DNA from: JAIXWP01 sp965247015
GTDB lineage: Bacteria; Bacteroidota; Bacteroidia; Flavobacteriales_D; Sanyastnellaceae
Length of the DNA: 64,000 nucleotides
Assembly: GCA_965247015.1 (NCBI GenBank)
Contig: CBDFGG010000001.1
Span: 124,001 to 188,000, forward strand
Direction of reading: 5' to 3'
A model generated the notes under the pieces. It ran no database searches and was not told the DNA's origin. It worked only from the letters and a program-made list of their open reading frames with translations. Position 1 is the stretch's first letter, and each line of letters starts with the position of its first letter. Both the position numbers and the translations under genes were made by a program. Shown in pieces: positions 34,558-42,881 of this stretch.

Positions 34558-35166
34558 TTAATAGCTATCCTTTGAGTTTTGCATCATTTGGAATAGGAAT
34601 TCGCGGGCTCTGAAGAGCTGTGCTTTCACTGTTCCTAAAGGAAGTTTGAGTTCTTCCGCTATTTCTTCGTAGGCCAATTCGTCGAAGTATCTCATTTCCA
34701 CCAATTTGCGGTAGCGAGGTTTCAATTTGTCTACGATTTCACGCATTTTCTTGATTCTTTCCTCCTTTTGCATTGCTTCGGCAGGATCAAGCACGGCGTC
34801 TTTGATGCTAATTTCGATTGTTTCGCCGTCATCCGAGGTAAAACCTTGGTCGATAGATATGGCGCGAATTCTCTTTTTACGAATAAAGTCGATAGCGTTA
34901 TTGGTTGCGATTTTGAACAACCAAGTCGAGAAAGCAAATTGAGGCGTGTATTGGTGCATTCTTCTGAATGCCTTTCCAAAAGCCTCGATGGTCAAATCCT
35001 CTGCATCATCCTTATTGTTGACCATTTTGAGCAACATGAAATAGATCGGCTCACGGTATCTCTCCATGAGTTCCGCGAATGCTTTCTGATCTTTATCCGT
35101 CAGCGCTTTCTGAACGAGATGGTAATCATGTTGTCCTTTTTCGGACAGGTGTGCAATTAGTTCCAT
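34558..35166 (-). CDS. ECF-type sigma factor without an adjacent anti-sigma gene
   Basis: The 202-residue protein has region 2 (ELMERYREPIYFMLLKMV, DDAEDLTIEAFGKAFRRM, STWLFKIATNNAIDFIRKKR) and region 4 (LKPRYRKLVEMRYFDELAYEEIA, LPLGTVKAQLFRAREFL), linked by a charged spacer of about 35 residues. It overlaps the GT2 gene by 10 bases and precedes rsmG by two. No anti-sigma gene is nearby, so it may be a constitutively active housekeeping-type ECF factor, as is known for some Bacteroidota sigma factors. Confidence 0.92.
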   Translation of the reverse strand: MELIAHLSEKGQHDYHLVQKALTDKDQKAFAELMERYREPIYFMLLKMVNNKDDAEDLTIEAFGKAFRRMHQYTPQFAFSTWLFKIATNNAIDFIRKKRIRAISIDQGFTSDDGETIEISIKDAVLDPAEAMQKEERIKKMREIVDKLKPRYRKLVEMRYFDELAYEEIAEELKLPLGTVKAQLFRAREFLFQMMQNSKDSY

Positions 35167-36290
35167 TTTTGCTGTTTCCTCAAGAGGTTAGTAAGGTATA
35201 GCCCTGCGTTCAAGAAGTGAAGATGGATTTCGAGAAATGGTGATAACCACACGATATCCTTGCTTAGCCCCAATCTTTTGGCAGACCCGTGCAAAGTAGC
35301 TAATTGAACAATGTATCTGACCAGTAGCATTCCACCAACTACGAACATTCCATTCTTCAAAACCATAGCTCCTGCAAAACCTACAAACATGAATAGGAAG
35401 CTGAAAGGCCAAAGCCCGAGGAAATTCTTATCGCTTGATTTATAGTAAGGTGCGGTGCTGAAGTGTCTTCTTTTTTGTGTAAACCAATCTTTCCAACTTT
35501 TCTTCGGCTCCGAAGTTGTTTGGCTTTCAGGTACAAATTGAACAGCAGTATTGCGTTTATTTCCAACTTGATTTACGAAAAGATCATCGTCTCCGGATGC
35601 AATGCTGTAATGACTTTTGAATCCTCCAACACTAAAAAACAATGCTCTATTGTATGCCAAGTTGCGACCGACCCCCATGTATGGAGTTCCCAATTTGGCT
35701 TGACTCAAATACTGTAATCCAATAATCATCGTATCGAAGCGGATGATTTTATTGAGCCATCCTGGATATCTTTTGTAAGGACTAAATCCAATGACCAATT
35801 GCTTTGGTTCTTCTAGATCGGCCGTCATTCGGGTAATCCAAGTATTGTCCAAAGGCATGCAATCAGCATCCGTCAATAGAATGGTATCGTATTTCGCTGC
35901 TTTGATTCCGAGCGTGAGTGCAAACTTCTTCCCTTGCATGTTTTGCTTTTCCTCATCAAGGTTGATGATGTGCATGTTGGGAAATTGAATGTGCAGTGCT
36001 TTTAGAATTGCTTCCGTATCATCCCAACTGCTATCATTCACTACGATCACCTCAAATTCAGGGTGATCTTGGTCCATGATCAGCGGAATATGTTCCATTA
36101 AATTCTTTTCTTCATTTCGCGCAGCAATGATGATAGAAACAGGACGGTGATGTTTTTTGAACTCCGTCATTTTCGCTCCCCCAATGCGAAGGAAATAGTA
36201 TAGAAAATAATAGAGTTGGACTGCCCACATGATGATGAACAGACCTAAGAAACTCAGCCCCCAATAATTCCAACCGAAAAAGTCTTGCAT
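35157..36290 (-). CDS. Membrane-bound family 2 glycosyltransferase
   Basis: The 377-residue protein has an N-terminal membrane helix (about 8-30) and a GT2 domain (about 48-285). Seen are VSIIIAARNEEKNLMEHIPLI, VVNDSSWDDTEAI, the metal-binding LLTDADCMP, and TQKRRHFSTAPYY in place of a QxxRW motif. Two or three hydrophobic segments follow at the C-terminus. The acceptor is unknown. A candidate promoter TTG-N20-TATTTTCG lies just upstream. It shares an operon with a sigma factor and rsmG. Confidence 0.9.
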   Translation of the reverse strand: MQDFFGWNYWGLSFLGLFIIMWAVQLYYFLYYFLRIGGAKMTEFKKHHRPVSIIIAARNEEKNLMEHIPLIMDQDHPEFEVIVVNDSSWDDTEAILKALHIQFPNMHIINLDEEKQNMQGKKFALTLGIKAAKYDTILLTDADCMPLDNTWITRMTADLEEPKQLVIGFSPYKRYPGWLNKIIRFDTMIIGLQYLSQAKLGTPYMGVGRNLAYNRALFFSVGGFKSHYSIASGDDDLFVNQVGNKRNTAVQFVPESQTTSEPKKSWKDWFTQKRRHFSTAPYYKSSDKNFLGLWPFSFLFMFVGFAGAMVLKNGMFVVGGMLLVRYIVQLATLHGSAKRLGLSKDIVWLSPFLEIHLHFLNAGLYLTNLLRKQQKWN

Positions 36291-36355
36291 ACTCTAATTT
36301 TCTAGCGCACAAACGCGCCCGCGAAAATATCTCTAAGCAGCATGGTTCCCAATGA

Positions 36356-36381
36356 AAAAGGGCTGCCGAAGCAGCCCTTTT
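36356..36381 (-). terminator. Terminator of the secreted protease gene
   Basis: AAAAGGGCTGC (36356-36366), loop CGAA, GCAGCCCTTTT (36371-36381): an 11-bp stem. It lies 20 bases after the stop of the leftward gene at 36401. Confidence 0.88.
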
Positions 36382-36400
36382 ATAAACAACCTATGTTGAA

Positions 36401-38671
36401 TTATTTTTTCACTATGAGTTTCTGAGTTTTTACTGCATGTTGGCCTTCCACTCTCACGAAGTAGCAGCCATCTGCCAACTTTGAAGTATCAAATGTGACG
36501 CGGTCTGAACCAGCTTCTTGAAGAAGCAATTTACCAGTCATGTCGAAAAGTGTGATTTTATTTGTTCCCTTCACTCCTTCGATTCTTACAAAGCCTGCCG
36601 TAGGATTAGGATAAATGGTAATATCCGTTTTCGTAGATTCTTCAACGCTAATGATTGGTAAGAGGCAAACCTCTGTCGTTTCAGAGTCATTGAATTCTCC
36701 TCCGGTTGCTAACACATCTCCTGCCTCGTTGGTAACTGTATAGCTACCACACTGACCAAAGAAGCACATCCCATCACCGTAGTCATCAAAAATGGTGAAG
36801 TCGTAGCAACCTTCAGCAAGGCAAACACTTACAGATACAATGTCTCCACCATTTTGGTTTGCATATGTTCCATTAGACGATGCCACAACAGTACCTTGAG
36901 CATTGGTCAACTCCCAAGAGGTTTCCTCTGGGAAGTTGTCTAATTCTAATTCAATATTCAAATTCTGAGTATTTCCTGTTGCCGCAGTGAATGCGTACGA
37001 TGCAGTATTATTATTTGCAACCGCATCAGGATTGTTGTTTGGATTCGAAACAGTCACGGTGATATTATTACTACCATTCACAAAATTCATCACTGGCAGA
37101 TTCAATACCACTTGGGCATTTTGAGCAAGGCTCCCAGTCCAGTTGATGGTTGGTTGCGCTGTTCCGTTATAGGTAGCGATGATAGTGCATGAGGTGAGCG
37201 TTTCCGAACCTTGGTTTCTGAGAACAAATGTTGGAGTGCCTTGTGAGCCGCAAATATTTGCTGCAATTCCTGAAATACTTGAAACACCAGCATCGTACTG
37301 CGCTACTACAAATCCCTCCGGATATCCATCAAGAACTGTTTGACCTGTTCCGAGTGGATCGAGCCAATTTGAAAGTCGTGTTGAGTTGGTAGAACCATTG
37401 TCCCAGCTCACACCGAAACGGCCATAGTAGTCAAACTGGTTGTTTTCAACAGCACCGTTGCAAGCAGAGAGCCCTCCGTAAAGTTGACCGATAATTCTGT
37501 GATCTTGATTAAATAAAGGAGATCCACTAGATCCACCTTCGGTAATTCCATCTTCCCAGTTATCTACGTACCACACTTGCGCGCCGGCAGCATTGGCATG
37601 GTAAGGAGCGTCTTCTTCAAACGAAATCTTCTTCAAATCACCTGATGGGTGGTGAATGCAAACAGCCGTGGATACGGCGTTTTCATTATCTGAATGATCC
37701 CAGCCCGCGTATTGAACATTGTAAGAGGCCGGAGGAACTGAGTTTAACTCTAGCAATGCAAAGTCGCTACCAGCGTTGCTGGCACGAAGCACCGCACCAG
37801 AAATACTCTGATTTGTTGGGCCAGTAGTACCGTTGCAATTAGCAGATTCGTGGTTGAAATAAAATACCCAGTTATTTACATTTCCTCCTAAACAGTGGTT
37901 TGCTGTGAGGAAGTAAGGTGTTCCATCTTGCGCAGTATTGTTTACTAGAGAGCCCGTGCAAAGGGCATTTCCACCTTCTACAATCATTGCTACACTTCTC
38001 TTTTCAATTTGCCAATCAGCTCCAACAGGACAGTTTACGTTGTTATTACAAGCACCGCTATTTCCAAACGGGCCTCTGTTTTCATCAGCAATATCATCTG
38101 ATCTTAAGATAGATCTGTAGCCGTGAACGATGGTTCCTATTTCAATTTCGCCCCAAGTTTTGCTGTGAACAGGTACTTGATACTCGAGATATACTTTATC
38201 TCCCTCTAGAATGCCAATTCCCAATGTCTTTTCATTATTGGTATTCTGTTTTGTAAAAGAACCTAAGAACTGAGAACGATCTTCATTCCACACAAATAGC
38301 TTCGCACCGTTAGGAATGTCGAATTTGTCCAAAATAAAACTGATGTTCATTCCATCTGGGCAATGAACTCCAAGCTGCCAAATAGCAATATCAGAATTGG
38401 CATCGATGATCCAATTACCTGAATTTTGCATGGTGTAGTTGACGGGAACTTCCACTCCGAAACGGTAAGGAGCTTCTTTTACGAGATCCACTACTGCATC
38501 TTCATTAGCGAGTACCTGAAAATCCAACGTTGGTGTAGAAACTATTGGGATTTCAGTCGGGATATGTTTGTCGGCCCAGTTTTTCGGCTGGCCTCCTTGA
38601 GATACTTGTGCAAAACCTGAGAGAGATAGGCCGATACACATGTATAAAATTGGTAAAAATTTCAATTTCAT
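36401..38671 (-). CDS. T9SS-secreted trypsin-like serine endopeptidase (lysyl endopeptidase-like)
   Basis: The 756-residue protein has a signal peptide (1-21), a pro-region (about 22-200) and a chymotrypsin-fold catalytic domain (about 205-450). The triad reads H259 (TANHC), D303 (SDFALLEL) and S382 (GGSSGSPL). The mature domain begins near SGACNNNVNCP, as in Lysobacter/Achromobacter lysyl endopeptidases. A CARDB-like domain (about 465-560) and a beta-rich domain (about 565-670) follow, then a type A sorting domain from about 680 (ITIYPNPTAGFVRIEG, LADGCYFVRV, KTQKLIVKK). It should be exported by the T9SS. TATATTCG with TTTT 19 bases upstream (38708-38738) is a likely promoter. Confidence 0.92.
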   Translation of the reverse strand: MKLKFLPILYMCIGLSLSGFAQVSQGGQPKNWADKHIPTEIPIVSTPTLDFQVLANEDAVVDLVKEAPYRFGVEVPVNYTMQNSGNWIIDANSDIAIWQLGVHCPDGMNISFILDKFDIPNGAKLFVWNEDRSQFLGSFTKQNTNNEKTLGIGILEGDKVYLEYQVPVHSKTWGEIEIGTIVHGYRSILRSDDIADENRGPFGNSGACNNNVNCPVGADWQIEKRSVAMIVEGGNALCTGSLVNNTAQDGTPYFLTANHCLGGNVNNWVFYFNHESANCNGTTGPTNQSISGAVLRASNAGSDFALLELNSVPPASYNVQYAGWDHSDNENAVSTAVCIHHPSGDLKKISFEEDAPYHANAAGAQVWYVDNWEDGITEGGSSGSPLFNQDHRIIGQLYGGLSACNGAVENNQFDYYGRFGVSWDNGSTNSTRLSNWLDPLGTGQTVLDGYPEGFVVAQYDAGVSSISGIAANICGSQGTPTFVLRNQGSETLTSCTIIATYNGTAQPTINWTGSLAQNAQVVLNLPVMNFVNGSNNITVTVSNPNNNPDAVANNNTASYAFTAATGNTQNLNIELELDNFPEETSWELTNAQGTVVASSNGTYANQNGGDIVSVSVCLAEGCYDFTIFDDYGDGMCFFGQCGSYTVTNEAGDVLATGGEFNDSETTEVCLLPIISVEESTKTDITIYPNPTAGFVRIEGVKGTNKITLFDMTGKLLLQEAGSDRVTFDTSKLADGCYFVRVEGQHAVKTQKLIVKK

Positions 38672-38732
38672 TTTTGCAGATTTATTGTGGCATTCACTTT
38701 ACAATGACGAATATAGTGCCCCTACTAGAAAC

Positions 38733-38761
38733 GAAAAAAAAAGCCGAAATAAATTTCGGCT
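38733..38761 (-). terminator. Terminator of the 38767-39252 lipoprotein gene
   Basis: AGCCGAAA (38742-38749), loop TAAA, TTTCGGCT (38754-38761) followed on the minus strand by a run of T (38741-38733). Confidence 0.85.
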
Positions 38762-38766
38762 ATTCT

Positions 38767-39252
38767 TTAAAACTTATAGTCTAACATTTTCTCTCGATCT
38801 CCATTGATGGAAATTCGAAGTTGATTTCCAGACGGAGGTCTGCACGCCTTGATCTCAAAAGCAATTCGGTGCGTAAGCAAAGCTCTACACATATCGTTGT
38901 TGCCTTGGTGCTCTAGAGCAAGATTTAGTTGCATCGGGAGGCTTTTCATATACATGTTATTTGAAAATAAAGAAAATGTATGATTCTCGCATCCACCGCC
39001 ATATTGAACAGTAAGGATTAATGAATCCCCCTCGATTTTAGAATCCAGGATGTTGAATGCATCATTTTTTTCAGCGGGTGTGTAATTGCGATCCACCACT
39101 AGTGGGTTTACCGTCAATTTTTTTGGAGCCTCCGCCACTTCTTTTTTCTCTTCCATGATCACTTCAGTTGTTGAAGCTATTTCTTTTTTCTTTTTACAGC
39201 CGATAGCTACAATAGTCGCAGCGACCAAGAACACGTACAATACATTTTTCAT
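38767..39252 (-). CDS. Small lipoprotein of unknown function
   Basis: The ATG at 39252 opens a lipoprotein signal (MKNVLYVFLVAATIVAIGC) followed by a Lys-rich stretch; an upstream in-frame ATG adds seven residues without improving it. The protein has 161 residues. A Glu/Lys/Pro-rich linker (about 20-55) leads to a domain with LTVQYGGGCENHTFSLF, SLPMQLNLALEHQGNNDMCRA and FEIKACRPP, a pattern with GGC-x2-H and a later Cys that I have seen in other Bacteroidota proteins but cannot name. Metal binding is possible. It is followed by its own terminator. Confidence 0.72.
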   Translation of the reverse strand: MKNVLYVFLVAATIVAIGCKKKKEIASTTEVIMEEKKEVAEAPKKLTVNPLVVDRNYTPAEKNDAFNILDSKIEGDSLILTVQYGGGCENHTFSLFSNNMYMKSLPMQLNLALEHQGNNDMCRALLTHRIAFEIKACRPPSGNQLRISINGDREKMLDYKF

Positions 39253-39291
39253 ATCACTTTCTTTGTGCGGCAAAGATTAATAATTATGCCA

Positions 39292-41322
39292 CTATTTTGA
39301 TTTTTCTTCTAAAAGCTTTTGCAAACCAAACATCTCGTCTCGCAGTCTTGCCGCCTCCATGAATTCCATGTCGCGTGCAGCCTTTTCCATTTTCTTTTTG
39401 GTTTGTTCAATGGATTTTTTGAGTTGATCTGCTGAAAGTACTTTCATTACAGGATCTGCAGCAATTGAATCAACAGCATTTCCTTCGTTTTCTACATAAA
39501 TACCTTTCTTGCGATTATCCAATACTCCACTCTGCTCGAAAATAGTTTTGTTTCCTTTCTTCACTTGTTGGGGAGTAATGCCATGCTTTTCGTTATAGAT
39601 CACTTGCTTTTCGCGTCGGCGTTGGGTTTCATCGATGGTTTGTTGCATTGAATCAGTAATCTTATCAGCATACATGATCACTCTTCCATTCACATTACGA
39701 GCCGCACGTCCAGCAGTTTGAGTAAGCGAACGATTGCTTCGCAGGAAGCCTTCTTTGTCTGCATCCATAATTGCCACAAGCGAAACTTCTGGCAAATCAA
39801 GACCTTCACGCAGAAGGTTCACACCGACCAGCACATCGAATTTTCCTTCGCGTAAGTCACGAAGAATTTCAATACGATCTAAAGTGTCTACTTCGCTGTG
39901 GATGTAGCGACAGCTAATGCTCAAACGGTCGAGGTATTTGGCCAATTCCTCCGCCATTCTTTTGGTCAAAGTAGTTACCAAAACACGCTCTTGTTTATCA
40001 ATAGTCACTCTAATTTCAGCGATGAGGTCGTCGATTTGATTGAGTGATGGTCTCACTTCGATCGGCGGATCGAGCAATCCTGTAGGTCGCACGACTTGTT
40101 CTACCACTACTCCTTCACATTTGTTGAGTTCATAATCTGCAGGCGTTGCAGAAACAAATAAGGTCTGACGTTGCATTCCTTCCCATTCATCAAAAGTGAG
40201 CGGTCTATTATCCATTGCACTTGTGAGGCGGAATCCGTAATCCACTAAGTTGACCTTTCTTGATCTATCTCCGCCATACATAGCACCTACTTGTGAAACC
40301 GTCACGTGACTTTCATCGATCACCATCAAATAATCTTCTGGGAAATAATCTAACAAACAGAACGGTCGTTGACCTGGCTGTCGACGATCAAAGTAGCGAG
40401 AATAGTTTTCAATTCCTGAACAATATCCAAGTTCTTTCATCATTTCCACGTCGTAATTGACGCGTTCCTCCAAACGCTTTGCTTCAATGAACTTGCCTTC
40501 TTTATTGAATGCTTCCACTTGACGAACCATATCTTGTTGGATTTCCCAAATGGCTTCATTCAATGTTGCCTTGCTGGTGACGAAAAGGTTTGCGGGATAG
40601 ATACTAATCGATTCGAAAGGCATGATAACCTTTCCTGTATCGGGATAAATGGTTTCAATGCTTTCGATTTCATTACCCCAAAAACCAACACGCACAGCAT
40701 AGTCGGCATAGGCCAAGAAAATGTCAACAGTATCACCATTCACGCGGAATGTGCCGCGTGTGAAGTCTTTCATGCTTCGGCTATATAAGCTGTCTACAAG
40801 ACGATGTAGCAAAGCTTGTCTTGAAATGGACTCACCTTTTTTAATTGAGATGACGCTTTTATGAAACTCCGTTGGGTTTCCAATACCATAGATACAAGAT
40901 ATACTTGCTACTACTATTACATCGCGTCTACCGCTCAGCAGGGCTGAGGTTGCAGAGAGACGTAGTTTTTCAATTTCATCGTTGATAGAAAGATCTTTCT
41001 CGATGTAAGTTCCAGTAGTTGGAAGGAACGCTTCTGGTTGATAATAGTCGTAGTAGCTAACGAAATATTCTACCAAATTATCTGGAAAGAAATGTTTGAA
41101 CTCAGAGTATAGCTGTGCGGCGAGTGTTTTGTTGTGGCTGAGTACGAGTGTTGGTCGCTGAGTGTTGGCAACAACGTTGGCGATGGTAAATGTCTTTCCA
41201 CTACCGGTCACACCGAGTAGCGTTTGGTATTGATCGCCTCTTTCAACCCCTTCTGTCAATTGTTTGATAGCAGTAGGTTGATCGCCGCTGGGGGTATATT
41301 CTGAGTGTAATTCGAAACGCAT
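39292..41322 (-). CDS. uvrB: Excinuclease ABC subunit B
   Basis: The 676-residue helicase-like protein verifies DNA damage in nucleotide excision repair. It has Walker A LLGVTGSGKTFTIANV, the beta-hairpin region with YYDYYQPEAFLPTTGTYIEKD, the DEAD-like VIDESHVT, helicase motif VI QTAGRAARNVNGR, and a C-terminal UVR domain (about 635-672) for UvrA/UvrC contacts. The length is normal. TACCTTCG lies four bases upstream of the ATG. Confidence 0.97.
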   Translation of the reverse strand: MRFELHSEYTPSGDQPTAIKQLTEGVERGDQYQTLLGVTGSGKTFTIANVVANTQRPTLVLSHNKTLAAQLYSEFKHFFPDNLVEYFVSYYDYYQPEAFLPTTGTYIEKDLSINDEIEKLRLSATSALLSGRRDVIVVASISCIYGIGNPTEFHKSVISIKKGESISRQALLHRLVDSLYSRSMKDFTRGTFRVNGDTVDIFLAYADYAVRVGFWGNEIESIETIYPDTGKVIMPFESISIYPANLFVTSKATLNEAIWEIQQDMVRQVEAFNKEGKFIEAKRLEERVNYDVEMMKELGYCSGIENYSRYFDRRQPGQRPFCLLDYFPEDYLMVIDESHVTVSQVGAMYGGDRSRKVNLVDYGFRLTSAMDNRPLTFDEWEGMQRQTLFVSATPADYELNKCEGVVVEQVVRPTGLLDPPIEVRPSLNQIDDLIAEIRVTIDKQERVLVTTLTKRMAEELAKYLDRLSISCRYIHSEVDTLDRIEILRDLREGKFDVLVGVNLLREGLDLPEVSLVAIMDADKEGFLRSNRSLTQTAGRAARNVNGRVIMYADKITDSMQQTIDETQRRREKQVIYNEKHGITPQQVKKGNKTIFEQSGVLDNRKKGIYVENEGNAVDSIAADPVMKVLSADQLKKSIEQTKKKMEKAARDMEFMEAARLRDEMFGLQKLLEEKSK

Positions 41323-41358
41323 GGTACGAAGGTATAACTAGAATAGTAGGGAATAAAA

Positions 41359-41386
41359 AAAAGGTCCTGATTTCTCAGGACCTTTT
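41359..41386 (-). terminator. Terminator of the rpsF-rpsR-rplI operon
   Basis: AAAAGGTCCTGA (41359-41370), loop TTTC, TCAGGACCTTTT (41375-41386), with a further T tract on the minus strand. It lies just after rplI. Confidence 0.9.
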
Positions 41387-41410
41387 AGGAGTTATTTTTT
41401 GTGCTAAATA

Positions 41411-41857
41411 TTATTCAGCTACAACTTCAAACTTGATAACCGCAGATACTTCTTTGTGAAGTTTCACTTTAGCTTCATAAGCTCCAAGCATTTTGATGTG
41501 CTCTTCGCTGATGCTAATGCTTTTACGGTCGATGTTGAAACCTGCTTTAAGAAGTGCTTCAGAAAGTTGGATGGTGTTAACGCTACCGAAGATCTTTCCA
41601 GTTTCAGAAGCTTTAGTACCAATTTTCACTTCAAGAGCAGCAAGCTTTTCAGCAGTGCTTTGTGCTTCAGCAAGGATTTTAGTTTCCTTGTGTGCACGTT
41701 GCTTAAGGTTTTCAGCAAGAACTTTTCTTGCAGATTCAGTAGCAGCAATTGCATATCCGCGAGGGATGAGGTAATTGCGCGCGTAACCAGGTTTTACAGT
41801 AACGATTTCGTCCTTTGCACCTAGTTTTTCGATGTTCGCTTTAAGAATTACTTCCAT
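41411..41857 (-). CDS. rplI: 50S ribosomal protein bL9
   Basis: The 148-residue protein has the N-terminal signature MEVILKANIEKLGAKDEIVTVKPGYARNYLIPRG, a long connecting helix (about 45-75) and the C-terminal domain with KIFGSVNTIQLSEALL. It is the last gene of the rpsF-rpsR-rplI operon. Unusually for this genome it has a strong Shine-Dalgarno sequence, described separately. Confidence 0.97.
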   Translation of the reverse strand: MEVILKANIEKLGAKDEIVTVKPGYARNYLIPRGYAIAATESARKVLAENLKQRAHKETKILAEAQSTAEKLAALEVKIGTKASETGKIFGSVNTIQLSEALLKAGFNIDRKSISISEEHIKMLGAYEAKVKLHKEVSAVIKFEVVAE

Positions 41858-41864
41858 TTTGTTG

Positions 41865-41870
41865 CCCTCC
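41865..41870 (-). promoter_or_regulatory. Strong Shine-Dalgarno sequence of rplI
   Basis: GGAGGG lies seven bases upstream of the rplI ATG, between the rpsR stop and rplI, so it is not imposed by coding. Most genes in this window have no such site. Confidence 0.75.
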
Positions 41871-41874
41871 GAGA

Positions 41875-42141
41875 TTATTTAAGCATATCGCCAACGTATG
41901 GCATAAGAGCCAAGTGACGTGCTTTTTTGATTGCTTGTGCTACTTTACGCTGGTATTTCAATGAAGTACCTGTAAGACGACGAGGAAGAATTTTTCCTTG
42001 TTCGTTACAGAGTTTCAAAAGGAAATCTGCGTCTTTATAGTCGATATACTTGATACCTGACTTTTTGAAACGGCAGTACTTAGCTTGCTTCGTTTCGATC
42101 TCAATTGGATTGAGATATCTAATTTCTGAATTGTCGCTCAT
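41875..42141 (-). CDS. rpsR: 30S ribosomal protein bS18
   Basis: The 88-residue protein has the bS18 core KYCRFKKSGIKYIDYKDADFLLKLCNEQGKILPRRLTG split here as family motifs YCRFKKSGIKYIDYKD and GKILPRRLTGTSLKYQRKV, ending with ARHLALMPY. It lies between rpsF and rplI. Confidence 0.97.
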   Translation of the reverse strand: MSDNSEIRYLNPIEIETKQAKYCRFKKSGIKYIDYKDADFLLKLCNEQGKILPRRLTGTSLKYQRKVAQAIKKARHLALMPYVGDMLK

Positions 42142-42167
42142 GTCAAGAGTTTTTTAAAGGTTAAACC

Positions 42168-42530
42168 TTAGGCTTCAGCTTTCGCTTTAGGAGCCTCTTC
42201 CTTTTTTGCCTTTGTTCTGCGGCTTTCAGCGTACTCAATATGGTACTTGTCCATGTGAGTAGTGAGGAAGCGTAGGATACGCTCGTCGCGGCGGAACTCC
42301 GTTTCAAAAGGAGTAATAACTTCGCCATTTGCTTCGAACTCCACTAGAAAGTAGAAACCAGTTGTTTTCTTCTGGATTGGGTAAGCTAATTTTCTCAAGC
42401 CCCAGTTTTCCTCATGCTTGATTTTAGCGCCTTTTCCTTTCAAAAACTTCTTGAACTTTTCTACTGTTTCCGCTGCCTGCTCTTCTGACAGCACGGGGGT
42501 CATGATGAAAACAGTCTCGTAACGGTTCAT
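42168..42530 (-). CDS. rpsF: 30S ribosomal protein bS6
   Basis: The ATG at 42530 gives the family N-terminus (MNRYETVFIMTPVLSEEQ); an upstream in-frame ATG would add 13 non-homologous residues. The 120-residue protein contains WGLRKLAYPIQKKTTGFYFLVEFE and RDERILRFLTT, and ends in a Lys/Ala-rich tail. bS6 pairs with bS18 on the ribosome. TATCTTTG at 42574-42567 on the minus strand is a perfect -7 element about 36 bases before the start. Confidence 0.96.
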   Translation of the reverse strand: MNRYETVFIMTPVLSEEQAAETVEKFKKFLKGKGAKIKHEENWGLRKLAYPIQKKTTGFYFLVEFEANGEVITPFETEFRRDERILRFLTTHMDKYHIEYAESRRTKAKKEEAPKAKAEA

Positions 42531-42566
42531 TGATTTTGAATTATTTATAATTAAAATTTGGGACGG

Positions 42567-42574
42567 CAAAGATA
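42567..42574 (-). promoter_or_regulatory. Likely -7 promoter element of the rpsF operon
   Basis: TATCTTTG matches TAnnTTTG exactly in an intergenic gap. The -33 position at the standard spacing is GTTT rather than TTTG, so the match is partial. Confidence 0.45.
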
Positions 42575-42650
42575 GTCTATTTTTTCAAATAGAAAACCAT
42601 TCCAAGCAAAAAGTGTGATTTTGCCGGCAAAAGAATTGATTTTAAATCGA

Positions 42651-42881
42651 TTATACGATATCTCGTTGATTCATCCCCCACTTCCAAGGCTTGAAAATGT
42701 GGGAGTTTTGTTTCCAAAACTTTAAAACGAGATAGACGAAAATAGGAGATCCGAATGTCAAAAAAGAGAGATAAATGAATGACAATCGAACTCTCTGCGC
42801 ACGAACGTTCATGCGGTCTGCGAGGTACGCACAAACGCCGAATGCTTGTTTCTCAAAGAAATTAAGAATTGCTTGAATCAT
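42651..42881 (-). CDS. PspC-domain small membrane protein
   Basis: The 76-residue protein shows the PspC pattern FGVCAYLADRMNVRAQRVRLSFIYLSFLTFG, with one hydrophobic segment (about 34-55) and a basic C-terminus. PspC proteins act in the phage-shock envelope stress response, but single-domain members are widespread and not tied to it. The start overlaps the DUF2851 gene by 20 bases. Confidence 0.82.
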   Translation of the reverse strand: MIQAILNFFEKQAFGVCAYLADRMNVRAQRVRLSFIYLSFLTFGSPIFVYLVLKFWKQNSHIFKPWKWGMNQRDIV

